Positions 49,152-55,912 of a stretch of DNA of 64,000 nt are shown one piece after another. Each line of letters starts with the position of its first letter. The first letter of the stretch is position 1. A program made the translations under genes and the position numbers. Under the pieces are notes generated by a model. That model saw only the letters and a list, made by a program, of their open reading frames with translations. It was not told the origin of the DNA and made no database searches. Origin of the DNA: Desulfoferula sp040751985 (GTDB taxonomy: Bacteria; Desulfobacterota; Desulfarculia; Desulfarculales; Desulfarculaceae); contig JBFMFU010000096.1 of the NCBI GenBank assembly GCA_040751985.1, positions 62,001-126,000 on the forward strand. The letters run 5' to 3'.

Positions 49152-50330
49152 CTAGGCCGGGCCCGGGGCCGCGGCCGCGCCGCCGGCCAGGGGCAGGTTG
49201 ATCAGGCAGCGCACCCCGTCCGCGGCCGGCTCCAAGGCGAGCGAGCCCATGCTGCGGCGGGCGGCCAGGCTGGCGATGGGCAGGCCCATGCCCGTGCCCA
49301 TGGGCTTGGAGGAGCTGAAGGGACTGAGCAGCTCCTGTATCTGCTCCAGGTCCGGCGCGGAGCCGGTGTTGAATATCTCCACCTCCACGAAGCCCGGCGC
49401 CCGTCCGGGCCGCGAGCGCACCTCCACCCGGGGGTCGGTCTGGTCCGCGGCCTCGGCGGCGTTATCCAGTAGCTGCCCGAAGAGTATCTCCAGGTCCTTG
49501 GGGTCCACCATGACCTGAGGCAGGGCTGGGTCCAGCTCCTGCACAACGCGCACGCCCTGCAGGCGGCCGGCCTGCTCCAGGCGTCGGCGGGCCGCCTCCA
49601 GGGCCTGGGCCAGGGAGCAGGGCTGCGGGTGGGGCTCGCTCTGGTACAGCTCGGTGTACAGGGCGATGTCGGCCACCATGCGCTCCAGGCGCTGGTTCTC
49701 GGCCAGCACTGTCTCGTAGCTCCGGCGGGCGGGGTCATCGACCGGGGCCTTCTTGAGCAGGCGCAGTATGTTGCCGCCGATCACCGTGACCGGGTTGCGC
49801 ACCTGGTGGGCGATGCCTTCGATCATCTCCCGGTCGCAGCGGGAGGTCATGGAGATGAAGGAGTCGGTGGCCACCAGCACGCAGAAGTCCAGCATGCGGT
49901 CCACCAGGGCGGTGAGGGCCTGGCGCTCGGCGGCCGGGACCTGGGTCTGGATCAGGTCTTGGCAGAACTGGCGGGTGACGGCGTAGCCCAGGTTCACGAA
50001 ACGCTGGTCCAGGCTGAGCTGCACGTGGCGCACGCCGCTGTTCCACAAAAAGGTGAGGAAGTGGCGGTCCAGGTCGTGGCTGAACAGGGCCCCGAACCAG
50101 AGGGACAGGGCCTTCTGGTGACGCTGGGCGGCGTGGTTCTGCTCCAGGATCAGGCGGGTGCGGGGGATGTTTAGAAAGTAGTCCAGGAAGAACTGGCCGA
50201 ACTCCTCCTGACGGCTGGTGAAGACCTGGCGGTGGGGGGCCAGCACGGCCATGGTCTGCTGATCCAGCCCCAGCTTTTCCAAGAACGACTCCAGGCGCTC
50301 GAAGGGGACCGGTTCCTGCTGCATGCGCAT
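49152..50330 (-). CDS. Globin-coupled sensor histidine kinase
   Basis: A 392-residue protein from the ATG at 50330, with GGAAAGG upstream; a TTG at 50381 is less likely. Residues ~20-165 form a protoglobin-type heme sensor; His102 in SGVRHVQLSLDQRFVNLGY is the expected proximal heme ligand. The kinase core has an H-box AHQVRNPV (His175), N-box DNAAEAAD and G-box MGTGMGLPIA. It lacks membrane helices, so it senses cytoplasmic O2/NO/CO. No response regulator is adjacent. Confidence 0.85.
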   Translation of the reverse strand: MRMQQEPVPFERLESFLEKLGLDQQTMAVLAPHRQVFTSRQEEFGQFFLDYFLNIPRTRLILEQNHAAQRHQKALSLWFGALFSHDLDRHFLTFLWNSGVRHVQLSLDQRFVNLGYAVTRQFCQDLIQTQVPAAERQALTALVDRMLDFCVLVATDSFISMTSRCDREMIEGIAHQVRNPVTVIGGNILRLLKKAPVDDPARRSYETVLAENQRLERMVADIALYTELYQSEPHPQPCSLAQALEAARRRLEQAGRLQGVRVVQELDPALPQVMVDPKDLEILFGQLLDNAAEAADQTDPRVEVRSRPGRAPGFVEVEIFNTGSAPDLEQIQELLSPFSSSKPMGTGMGLPIASLAARRSMGSLALEPAADGVRCLINLPLAGGAAAAPGPA

Positions 50331-50502
50331 GGCCTTTCCGCCCCAGGGCCTAGGCCCAAGGCTGCCGAGAATGGGTATCAATTCCTAAGATAAACCGCCG
50401 CAAGGAGGCAGGCAAGCCCGCATGGCCAGCTTGCCTGTCCGGGGCCCCGGCACTTAAACTAAAGTAGTGCAAATGATTCACCTCAGCCAATAGGGGGCGC
50501 GC

Positions 50503-50925
50503 ATGCAAGACAAGAGGAACCCGCACCTGAAGGTCCAGGAGCACATCGACTGTATGGCTGCCACGGACTACCTGGAGGAGATGAGCAAGCTGGCCAAGGA
50601 CAAGGACAAGGCCGATGCCGCCCTGCGCTGGGTGGCCCTGGCCGCCTTGCACGGCGTAAACGCCGGGGCCAAGCAGGTCAGCCTGCTGCAGGGGCCGGAC
50701 GGTACCGTGATTGTGCAGGCCAAGTACCGCACCGCCACCCTGCCCACGCCGGGCAAGCAGGTGGGCGCGCAAGTCCTCAAGGCGCTCAGGGACATCACCC
50801 ATCTGGAGGGGGACAAGGCCAAGGGGCCCTTGGCCCTGGGCCTGCGCAACGACAGCCTGACCGTGCAGGTGAAGTTCGAGAACGACAAGGAAGGCCAGAA
50901 GGTCACCCTCAAGTTTCCGGAGTAG
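50503..50925 (+). CDS. Conserved hypothetical protein, small cytoplasmic
   Basis: A 140-residue soluble protein, mixed alpha/beta, with charged Lys/Asp runs (LAKDKDKAD, FENDKEGQKV). I recognise no domain. It is 4 bases upstream of the chagasin-like gene, so probably co-transcribed. It is well coded with a GTG/ATG-free clean start after a TATAGGGGG-like leader. Confidence 0.6.
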   Translation: MQDKRNPHLKVQEHIDCMAATDYLEEMSKLAKDKDKADAALRWVALAALHGVNAGAKQVSLLQGPDGTVIVQAKYRTATLPTPGKQVGAQVLKALRDITHLEGDKAKGPLALGLRNDSLTVQVKFENDKEGQKVTLKFPE

Positions 50926-50929
50926 GGAC

Positions 50930-51316
50930 ATGAGCCGCGCCCGCCTGCTCCTGCTGCCGGTCCTGCTGGCCCTGGCCCTGATCCTGGCCGGGGCGGCCGG
51001 GGCCTCCATCAGCAAGGAGCCCATGCAGACATTCGTGCTGGCCAAGGGCCAGGTGCTCAAGATCACCGTGGCCAGCAACCCCACCACCGGCTTCCGCTGG
51101 GTACTGGCCGAGCAGCCCAACCCCAAGGTGATCAAGCTGCTCAGCCAGAACTACAAGGCCTCGGAGCCCCAGCGCATGGGCTCCGGCGGCACCGAGACCT
51201 GGGCCTTCCAGGCCGTGGGGCCGGGCCGGGTCAAGATCAACCTGATCTACCTGCGGCCCTGGGAGAAGAGCAAGCCGCCGGCCCGCAGCCGCCTGGTGGA
51301 GGTGGAGGTGCGATGA
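50930..51316 (+). CDS. Chagasin-family (I42) cysteine protease inhibitor, secreted
   Basis: A 128-residue protein with an N-terminal signal peptide (~1-25, LLLLPVLLALALILAGAAGA). The I42 inhibitor loops are present: NPTTGFRW, GSGGTETWAFQ, and LRPWEKS, the BC, DE and FG loops of chagasin. It overlaps the next gene by 4 bases. It should block papain-like proteases in the periplasm. Confidence 0.87.
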   Translation: MSRARLLLLPVLLALALILAGAAGASISKEPMQTFVLAKGQVLKITVASNPTTGFRWVLAEQPNPKVIKLLSQNYKASEPQRMGSGGTETWAFQAVGPGRVKINLIYLRPWEKSKPPARSRLVEVEVR

Positions 51317-51903
51317 GCGTCCTGAGCCGCCTGGGCCTGCCCATGTTCCGGGCCGGAGGGCCGCCCCAGGTCTCGGACCAGGACTGGCGCCTCTCCGTGG
51401 ACGGTCTAGTGGCCGCGCCCCTGAGCCTGACCCTGGCCCACATCGCGGCCCTGCCCCAGAGCGAGGTCAGTGCCCGCCTGACCTCGGTGTCGGGCTTCTC
51501 AGTGCGCGCCCTGTGGCAGGGGGTGCTCTGGCGCGACTTTTTGGCCGCTATCAAGCCCCAGGCCCAGGCCAGCCACGCCACCTTCACCAGCCAGGGCGGC
51601 GGCTACCAGACCACCCTGTCGCTAGAAACCCTGGACCACCCCAGGGTCGTGCTGGTGACGGGGGTGGAGGGAGAGCCCCTGGAGCGGGAGTACGGCGGGC
51701 CCCTGCGCATGGTCATCCCGCACCGCTGGGGCTACAAGAGCGCCAAGTGGCTGGCCGGGGTGACCCTGGGCCAGGGCATGCAGGGCGGATACTGGGAGGA
51801 CCGGGGCTACACCCGGGAGGGGATCATCGAGCCGGGCTACACCCTGGACGTGAACACCCGCACCCGCAGGCAGATCAAGGGCGGGGAGGTGACGGAGTTT
51901 TAG
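51313..51903 (+). CDS. SUOX-fold molybdopterin-oxidoreductase-like protein lacking the Mo-cofactor Cys
   Basis: A 196-residue protein of the sulfite-oxidase/MsrP fold: WRLSVDGLVAAPLSLTL, SVRALWQGVLWRDFL, GYQTTLSLE, GGPLRMVIPHRWGYKSAKWL. In the family the motif before the W-x-G stretch is C-(V/T)-x-G-W; here it reads TSVSGFSV, so the Cys that binds molybdenum is absent. It has no signal peptide. It probably does not carry an active Mo centre, or has gained another role. It is translationally coupled to chagasin. Confidence 0.8.
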   Translation: MSVLSRLGLPMFRAGGPPQVSDQDWRLSVDGLVAAPLSLTLAHIAALPQSEVSARLTSVSGFSVRALWQGVLWRDFLAAIKPQAQASHATFTSQGGGYQTTLSLETLDHPRVVLVTGVEGEPLEREYGGPLRMVIPHRWGYKSAKWLAGVTLGQGMQGGYWEDRGYTREGIIEPGYTLDVNTRTRRQIKGGEVTEF

Positions 51904-51930
51904 AGGGCCACTGGGGAGTGGTCGGGGAGG

Positions 51931-51963
51931 GGGCGGCCGGCGCGAGCCGGCCGCCCTGTTTTT
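51931..51963 (+). terminator. Rho-independent terminator of the 50503-51903 operon
   Basis: A perfect 11-base stem (GGGCGGCCGGC with its complement, GCGA loop) is followed by TGTTTTT. Confidence 0.85.
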
Positions 51964-51985
51964 GGGCCCAGGCCAACTCTGGGCA

Positions 51986-52025
51986 GAGGTTGCTTCGTCG
52001 CGGCAAGGCCGCTCCTCGCAGAGAC
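51986..52025. repeat. Dispersed hairpin-like repeat candidate
   Basis: GAGGTTGCTTCGTCG ... CTCCTCGCAGAGAC resembles a short imperfect palindromic repeat that I know as dispersed in proteobacterial genomes. Only one copy is in this window. Confidence 0.4.
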
Positions 52026-52126
52026 ATCGTGGGGGAAGAGCCAGGAATGCAGCGCAAAAATAGTGTTGAATTGTAGATTGATCAAAACTTTTCTTAATAA
52101 TTTTCTTTAATCTATTTTTACCAGCC

Positions 52127-52645
52127 TTACCGCGCCAGCCAGGCCCATAAAAACCGCCGCCGGCCATCCTGCCGCCACTCCTGCACCCGGCCACCCAGGC
52201 TAGCTAGCTCTGGCGTGCTGGCCAGGGTGCGCGGCAAGCGGATGACCACCAGCGGGGCATATGCAAACGCCAGGTGGATCAGCTCCTGGGCCGGCGGTTG
52301 CATCTGGTCCAGGCGATCAGTCCATTGATCCGACGGGGCGCCCTTCGGCGACCAGTCCGGGTCCAGCACCGCGGCCACAAAGGCGGGCGGCCCGGCGGCC
52401 GGACACAGGGCCGGCCGGGTCAGGTCGCAGCAGAGCAGGCTCACCCGCTCCGCCAGCCCAGCCGCGGCCAGGTTGGCCCAGCAGTGGGCCAGGCGGATCG
52501 GGTCGCGGTCCACGGCCAGCACCGGGTGGGCCGCGGCCAGGGCCTGGGTGATGCCGCCCACCCCGCAGCACAGCTCCAGCAGCGGCCCCGGCGGCAGGGC
52601 CGCGGCCATGGCCTGTGCCGCGGCCAGGGGCGCGGCCATATACAA
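52127..52645 (-). CDS. Class I SAM methyltransferase, probably 5'-truncated by MITE-like copy B
   Basis: A 172-residue methyltransferase with motif I LLELCCGVGGITQALA and VAAVLDPDWSPKG, resembling TGS1/THUMP-linked RNA methyltransferases. The only start is a TTG at 52645, without a ribosome site. The frame continues upstream as LRGDPQA until a TAA at 52670-52672, which is part of the terminal repeat of copy B. The normal N-terminus therefore seems to have been displaced by the insertion. It is likely non-functional or reduced. Other reading: a native short protein. Confidence 0.55.
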   Translation of the reverse strand: MYMAAPLAAAQAMAAALPPGPLLELCCGVGGITQALAAAHPVLAVDRDPIRLAHCWANLAAAGLAERVSLLCCDLTRPALCPAAGPPAFVAAVLDPDWSPKGAPSDQWTDRLDQMQPPAQELIHLAFAYAPLVVIRLPRTLASTPELASLGGRVQEWRQDGRRRFLWAWLAR

Positions 52646-52669
52646 GGCTTGGGGGTCGCCGCGCAGAGG

Positions 52670-52932
52670 TTAGCCCGGATATTTCATGAGGGCCGGGCGT
52701 CCGGCTGCGCCAGCCCCCGGCATACTGTGTTGCCGGCCGCGCTCGGGCCTCGACGTAGCTTTGGCTACGCCTACGGCCCTCGCTTGCCGGACGCCTTGTC
52801 TGCCGGCGGCTGGCTGTGCCGGAAGCGGGTACCAACCATCCCCTGGTAATGTCGATACCTTTTTCATAACGGCCTCATGAATCCTAGTTCGTTGTTTAAT
52901 GCCACCCAACCCTCATGAAATATCCGGGCTAG
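52670..52932. repeat. MITE-like element, copy B (inverted terminal repeats)
   Basis: The left end TTAGCCCGGATATTTCATGA (52670-52689) is inverted at the right end as CTAGCCCGGATATTTCATGA on the minus strand (52913-52932). It shares ends and an internal ~30-base segment (near 52793-52822) with copy A, in the opposite orientation. Several short internal palindromes are visible. There is no coding capacity. The right terminus provides the TAG of the cupin gene. Confidence 0.8.
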
Positions 52933-53270
52933 CTCCTGGGCTGATAGCGCTGGGGGTCCTCGAACACGTCTATGGCCCGGCAGTGGGTGAGCACCTTGAT
53001 GCTGTGCTCCACCCCCCGGCCGATGGTGTAGGAGTCGCCGGGACCCAAGTGGTGCACCACCCCGCCTATGGTCAGCTCCACCTGGCCCTCTACGATGATG
53101 CCCCACTGGGCGTCGTGGCTGTGGGGCGGGTATTCGGCCCCGGCGGCGATCTCGAAGAAGGCCACCTGGCTCTGGGGCGAGGTGATCAGGTAGGCGGCCA
53201 CGCCTGGCAGGCGCAGCTCCGGCTGGGGCAGGGCCTTGATGAACTGAGGGTATGGCTGGCAGGAAGGCAT
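52929..53270 (-). CDS. Single-domain cupin protein
   Basis: A 113-residue cupin with both motifs: PPHSHDAQWGIIVEGQVEL (metal-binding HxH) and LGPGDSYTIGRGVEHSIKV. It is probably a small metal-binding or sugar/effector-binding protein. Its TAG stop lies in the terminal repeat of MITE-like copy B, but the cupin fold is complete. Confidence 0.88.
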   Translation of the reverse strand: MPSCQPYPQFIKALPQPELRLPGVAAYLITSPQSQVAFFEIAAGAEYPPHSHDAQWGIIVEGQVELTIGGVVHHLGPGDSYTIGRGVEHSIKVLTHCRAIDVFEDPQRYQPRS

Positions 53271-53273
53271 GGC

Positions 53274-53474
53274 TCACTCTCCGTTACGGGCTTGCCGCTG
53301 GGCCTCTTTATAGTTGTAGTGGATCACGCACTGGGGCCGGAACTTGCAGTATATCTCCGGGTCCGAGCAGTGGGGTTCGTCCTCCAGGCACTGGGCGCAG
53401 AGGCCGTAGCCGTACTTTTGACACAGACCCACGGCGGGCCGGTCCGGGTGATAGCGGCAGGTTTCGCTGTCCAT
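53274..53474 (-). CDS. Small Cys-rich zinc-binding-like protein
   Basis: A 66-residue protein with Cys/His spacing that resembles a B-box zinc finger: CRYHPDRPAVGLCQKYGYGLCAQC, then HCSDPEIYCKFRPQCVIH (two short pieces quoted; eight Cys/His ligands). It is 3 bases upstream of the cupin gene on the same strand. Function unknown. Confidence 0.7.
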   Translation of the reverse strand: MDSETCRYHPDRPAVGLCQKYGYGLCAQCLEDEPHCSDPEIYCKFRPQCVIHYNYKEAQRQARNGE

Positions 53475-53562
53475 GAGATGCTGCCTCGGGCTGGGATGAT
53501 AATACGCCTGGCTGACAAGGACTTAATTAACACGCGAGGGCAGGGGCGGCAAGGCCCCAGCC

Positions 53563-53600
53563 TTGACTTGCCTGGGGGGCTCGTTGATAATGCACATTAT
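53563..53600 (+). promoter_or_regulatory. Sigma-70-type promoter of the uxs gene with palindrome over the -10
   Basis: TTGACT (53563-53568) and GATAAT (53586-53591) are spaced by 17 bases. The -10 forms half of ATAATG-CA-CATTAT (53587-53600), an exact dyad that could bind a repressor. Confidence 0.75.
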
Positions 53601-53650
53601 GCCGGGCAGTTATGTCCGAGGGGCGGCTAAGTGCCAAGGAGGATTATCAA

Positions 53651-54589
53651 TTGAAGCGCATACTGGTCACGGGCGGGGCGGGCTTCATAGGCTCCCACCT
53701 GGTGGACGCCTTGCTGGCCCAGGGCCACGAGGTGCTCTGCTTGGACAACTTCTTCACGGGCAGCAAGGCCAACATCGCCCAGCACCTGGACAACCCCCGC
53801 TTCGAGCTGGTGCGCCACGACGTGGTGGAGCCCATTCTGTTGGAGGTGGAGCGCATCTACAATCTGGCCTGCCCGGCGTCCCCGGTGCACTACCAGTACA
53901 ACCCGGTCAAGACCGTCAAGACCAACGTCATGGGCACCCTGAATATGCTGGGCCTGGCCAAGCGGGTCAAGGCCCGCATCCTGCAGGCCTCCACCAGCGA
54001 GGTCTATGGCGACCCCCAGGAACACCCCCAGCGCGAGGAGTACTGGGGCCACGTGAACCCCATCGGCCTGCGCTCCTGCTATGACGAGGGCAAGCGCCTG
54101 GCCGAGACCCTGATGATGGACTATCACCGCAGCAACGAGGTGGACATCCGCATCGTGCGCATCTTCAACACCTATGGCCCGCGCATGGCCCTGGACGACG
54201 GCCGGGTGGTGAGCAACTTCGCGGTGCAGGCCCTCAAGGGCGCGCCCATCACCATCTACGGCCAGGGCACCCAGACCCGCTCCTTCTGCTACGTCAGCGA
54301 CCTGGTGGCCGGGCTCATGGCCATGATGGAGGCCGAGGACATCACCGGGCCCATCAATCTGGGCAACCCGGCGGAGTTCACCATGCTGGCCCTGGCCCAG
54401 AAGATCCTGGACCTGACCGGCTCGGCCAGCCGCATCGTGCACCAGTCCCTGCCGCCCGACGACCCGGTGCAGCGCCGGCCGGACATCACCAAGGCCCAAG
54501 AACTCTTGGGCTGGAGCCCCCAGGTGAGCCTGGATCAGGGCCTGGGACCCACCCTGGACTACTTCCGCAAGATGCTGCGGGGCGCCTGA
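53651..54589 (+). CDS. uxs: UDP-glucuronate decarboxylase (UDP-xylose synthase)
   Basis: A 312-residue NAD-dependent SDR enzyme that converts UDP-glucuronate to UDP-xylose. The TTG start at 53651 has a perfect GGAGG 8 bases upstream and gives the Rossmann start RILVTGGAGFIGSHLVDA; an upstream ATG is unlikely. SCYDEGKRLAETL is the UXS signature (Tyr-x3-Lys) and FNTYGPRM and RSFCYVSDLV fit. It supplies xylose for surface glycan. Nudix gene follows by 4 bases. Confidence 0.93.
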   Translation: MKRILVTGGAGFIGSHLVDALLAQGHEVLCLDNFFTGSKANIAQHLDNPRFELVRHDVVEPILLEVERIYNLACPASPVHYQYNPVKTVKTNVMGTLNMLGLAKRVKARILQASTSEVYGDPQEHPQREEYWGHVNPIGLRSCYDEGKRLAETLMMDYHRSNEVDIRIVRIFNTYGPRMALDDGRVVSNFAVQALKGAPITIYGQGTQTRSFCYVSDLVAGLMAMMEAEDITGPINLGNPAEFTMLALAQKILDLTGSASRIVHQSLPPDDPVQRRPDITKAQELLGWSPQVSLDQGLGPTLDYFRKMLRGA

Positions 54590-54593
54590 GGAC

Positions 54594-55031
54594 GTGGGCC
54601 GGCGCTATCCCCAGCGCCCGGTGGTGGGCGTGGGCGGGATCGTGCTGGCCCTGGACCAGGTGCTCTTGGTGCAGCGCGGCGCCCCGCCCAGCAAGGGCCT
54701 GTGGTCCCTGCCCGGCGGCGCGGTGAGGGTGGGGGAGAGCCTGCGCGAGGCCTGCGCCCGGGAGGTGGCCGAGGAGACTGGGGTGGCGGTGAGCGTGGGC
54801 CCCCTGGTGGAGGTCTTCGAGCGCATCCTGCGCGACCCTGACGGCCGGGTGGAGTACCACTACGTGCTGCACGATTACCTGTGCACCGCGCCCCTGACCC
54901 CGCCCCAGGCCGGGGACGACGCGGCCGACGCCCGCTGGGCGCCCCTGGCCGAGCTGGACCGGGCCCAGCTAACCCCCGATACTCAGCGGGTGATTCTGGC
55001 CGCGGCCGCGATGCGGCGGGGCACGGGCTAA
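54594..55031 (+). CDS. Nudix hydrolase
   Basis: A 145-residue pyrophosphohydrolase starting at GTG, 4 bases after uxs. The Nudix box (GGAVRVGESLREACAREVAE, then ETGV) fits G-x5-E-x7-REUxEExGU. The N-terminal VVGVGGIVLALDQVLLVQRG is also typical. Substrate uncertain (ADP-ribose- or nucleotide-sugar-like). Confidence 0.9.
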   Translation: MGRRYPQRPVVGVGGIVLALDQVLLVQRGAPPSKGLWSLPGGAVRVGESLREACAREVAEETGVAVSVGPLVEVFERILRDPDGRVEYHYVLHDYLCTAPLTPPQAGDDAADARWAPLAELDRAQLTPDTQRVILAAAAMRRGTG

Positions 55032-55056
55032 GGCCCTGGCCGGGGCGGGATGAATG

Positions 55057-55086
55057 TTGACAGGCACCGCGTAAAGCTGCTATTTT
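55057..55086 (+). promoter_or_regulatory. Candidate promoter of the qrc operon
   Basis: TTGACA (55057-55062) and TATTTT (55081-55086) are spaced by 18 bases. The predicted leader to qrcA is ~170 bases. Confidence 0.6.
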
Positions 55087-55123
55087 GCTCCCGTCCGTGG
55101 CCGCCCCGGCCGCGCAGCCTATC

Positions 55124-55139
55124 TGTGCAAAAAATCACA
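55124..55139. promoter_or_regulatory. CRP/HcpR-like site upstream of qrcA
   Basis: TGTGC-AAAAAA-TCACA matches the CRP-family palindrome TGTGA-N6-TCACA with one mismatch. In sulfate reducers, HcpR (CRP/FNR family) recognises a similar motif upstream of sulfate-reduction genes. It sits between the candidate promoter and qrcA. Confidence 0.55.
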
Positions 55140-55266
55140 GAACGGCCTGCCCGGCTAAGAGGGCGAGATCCATACAAAATCGAGGTCGCGGCCAGCGCGG
55201 GGGGCCGCGACCCGGTCCAGAAGAATTTCGTTGAGTCCTTTTTGCTTGAACAAAGGCAAGGGTCAT

Positions 55267-55881
55267 ATGGCAACGCACCAGCAAGGTAAAAAACAGCGGT
55301 CGCGTGCGGATTGGCTCCTGTTGGTCGTGGGCCTGATTTTGGGCTCCGCCTTCGGGTTCTGGATCACGCCTACCATCTTGTATGCCGAAAAGCCGCAGCC
55401 GTTGCAGTTCAACCACAAGCTGCATGTGGAGCAGGTGGACAAGGGCTGCAAGAGCTGCCATCAGTTCCGCGACGACGGCTCCTTCAGCGGCATCCCTGGC
55501 CTGGCCACCTGCAAGAGTTGCCACAGTGGCGACGAGCCCCTGGGCAACACCCCGGCCGAGAAGGAGTTCATGAAATATCTCAAGGCCAACAAGCCTATTC
55601 CCTGGCACGTCTACTCCCGCCAACCGGACTGCGTGTTCTTCTCCCATGCGGCCCACGCGGAGAACGCCGGACTGGAGTGCACCAAGTGCCACGGCCAGCA
55701 CGGCAAGACCGAGAAGCTGCGGCCCTATGAGTACAACCGGCTCACCGGCTACAGCCGTGACATCTGGGGCCGGGGCCCCATCGGCCTGGCCGGCCCGCCC
55801 GATCGCATGAAGATGGACGACTGCGCCAAGTGCCATCGCGAGAACGGCGTTAACCAGGCCTGTTTCGTGTGCCACAAGTAG
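55267..55881 (+). CDS. qrcA: Menaquinone reductase QrcA, multiheme cytochrome c subunit
   Basis: A 204-residue protein from the ATG at 55267, after an AAGG-type site. An N-terminal membrane anchor (~16-36) leads to a periplasmic domain. I count five CxxCH heme motifs (CKSCH twice, CTKCH, CAKCH, CFVCH) plus several FSH/HxxH axial ligands. In the Qrc complex it accepts electrons from periplasmic tetraheme cytochrome c3 and passes them to QrcC/menaquinone. First gene of qrcABCD. Confidence 0.93.
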   Translation: MATHQQGKKQRSRADWLLLVVGLILGSAFGFWITPTILYAEKPQPLQFNHKLHVEQVDKGCKSCHQFRDDGSFSGIPGLATCKSCHSGDEPLGNTPAEKEFMKYLKANKPIPWHVYSRQPDCVFFSHAAHAENAGLECTKCHGQHGKTEKLRPYEYNRLTGYSRDIWGRGPIGLAGPPDRMKMDDCAKCHRENGVNQACFVCHK

Positions 55882-55912
55882 GCGGCCGCCGGATGCTAAG
55901 GAGTTAACCCCT

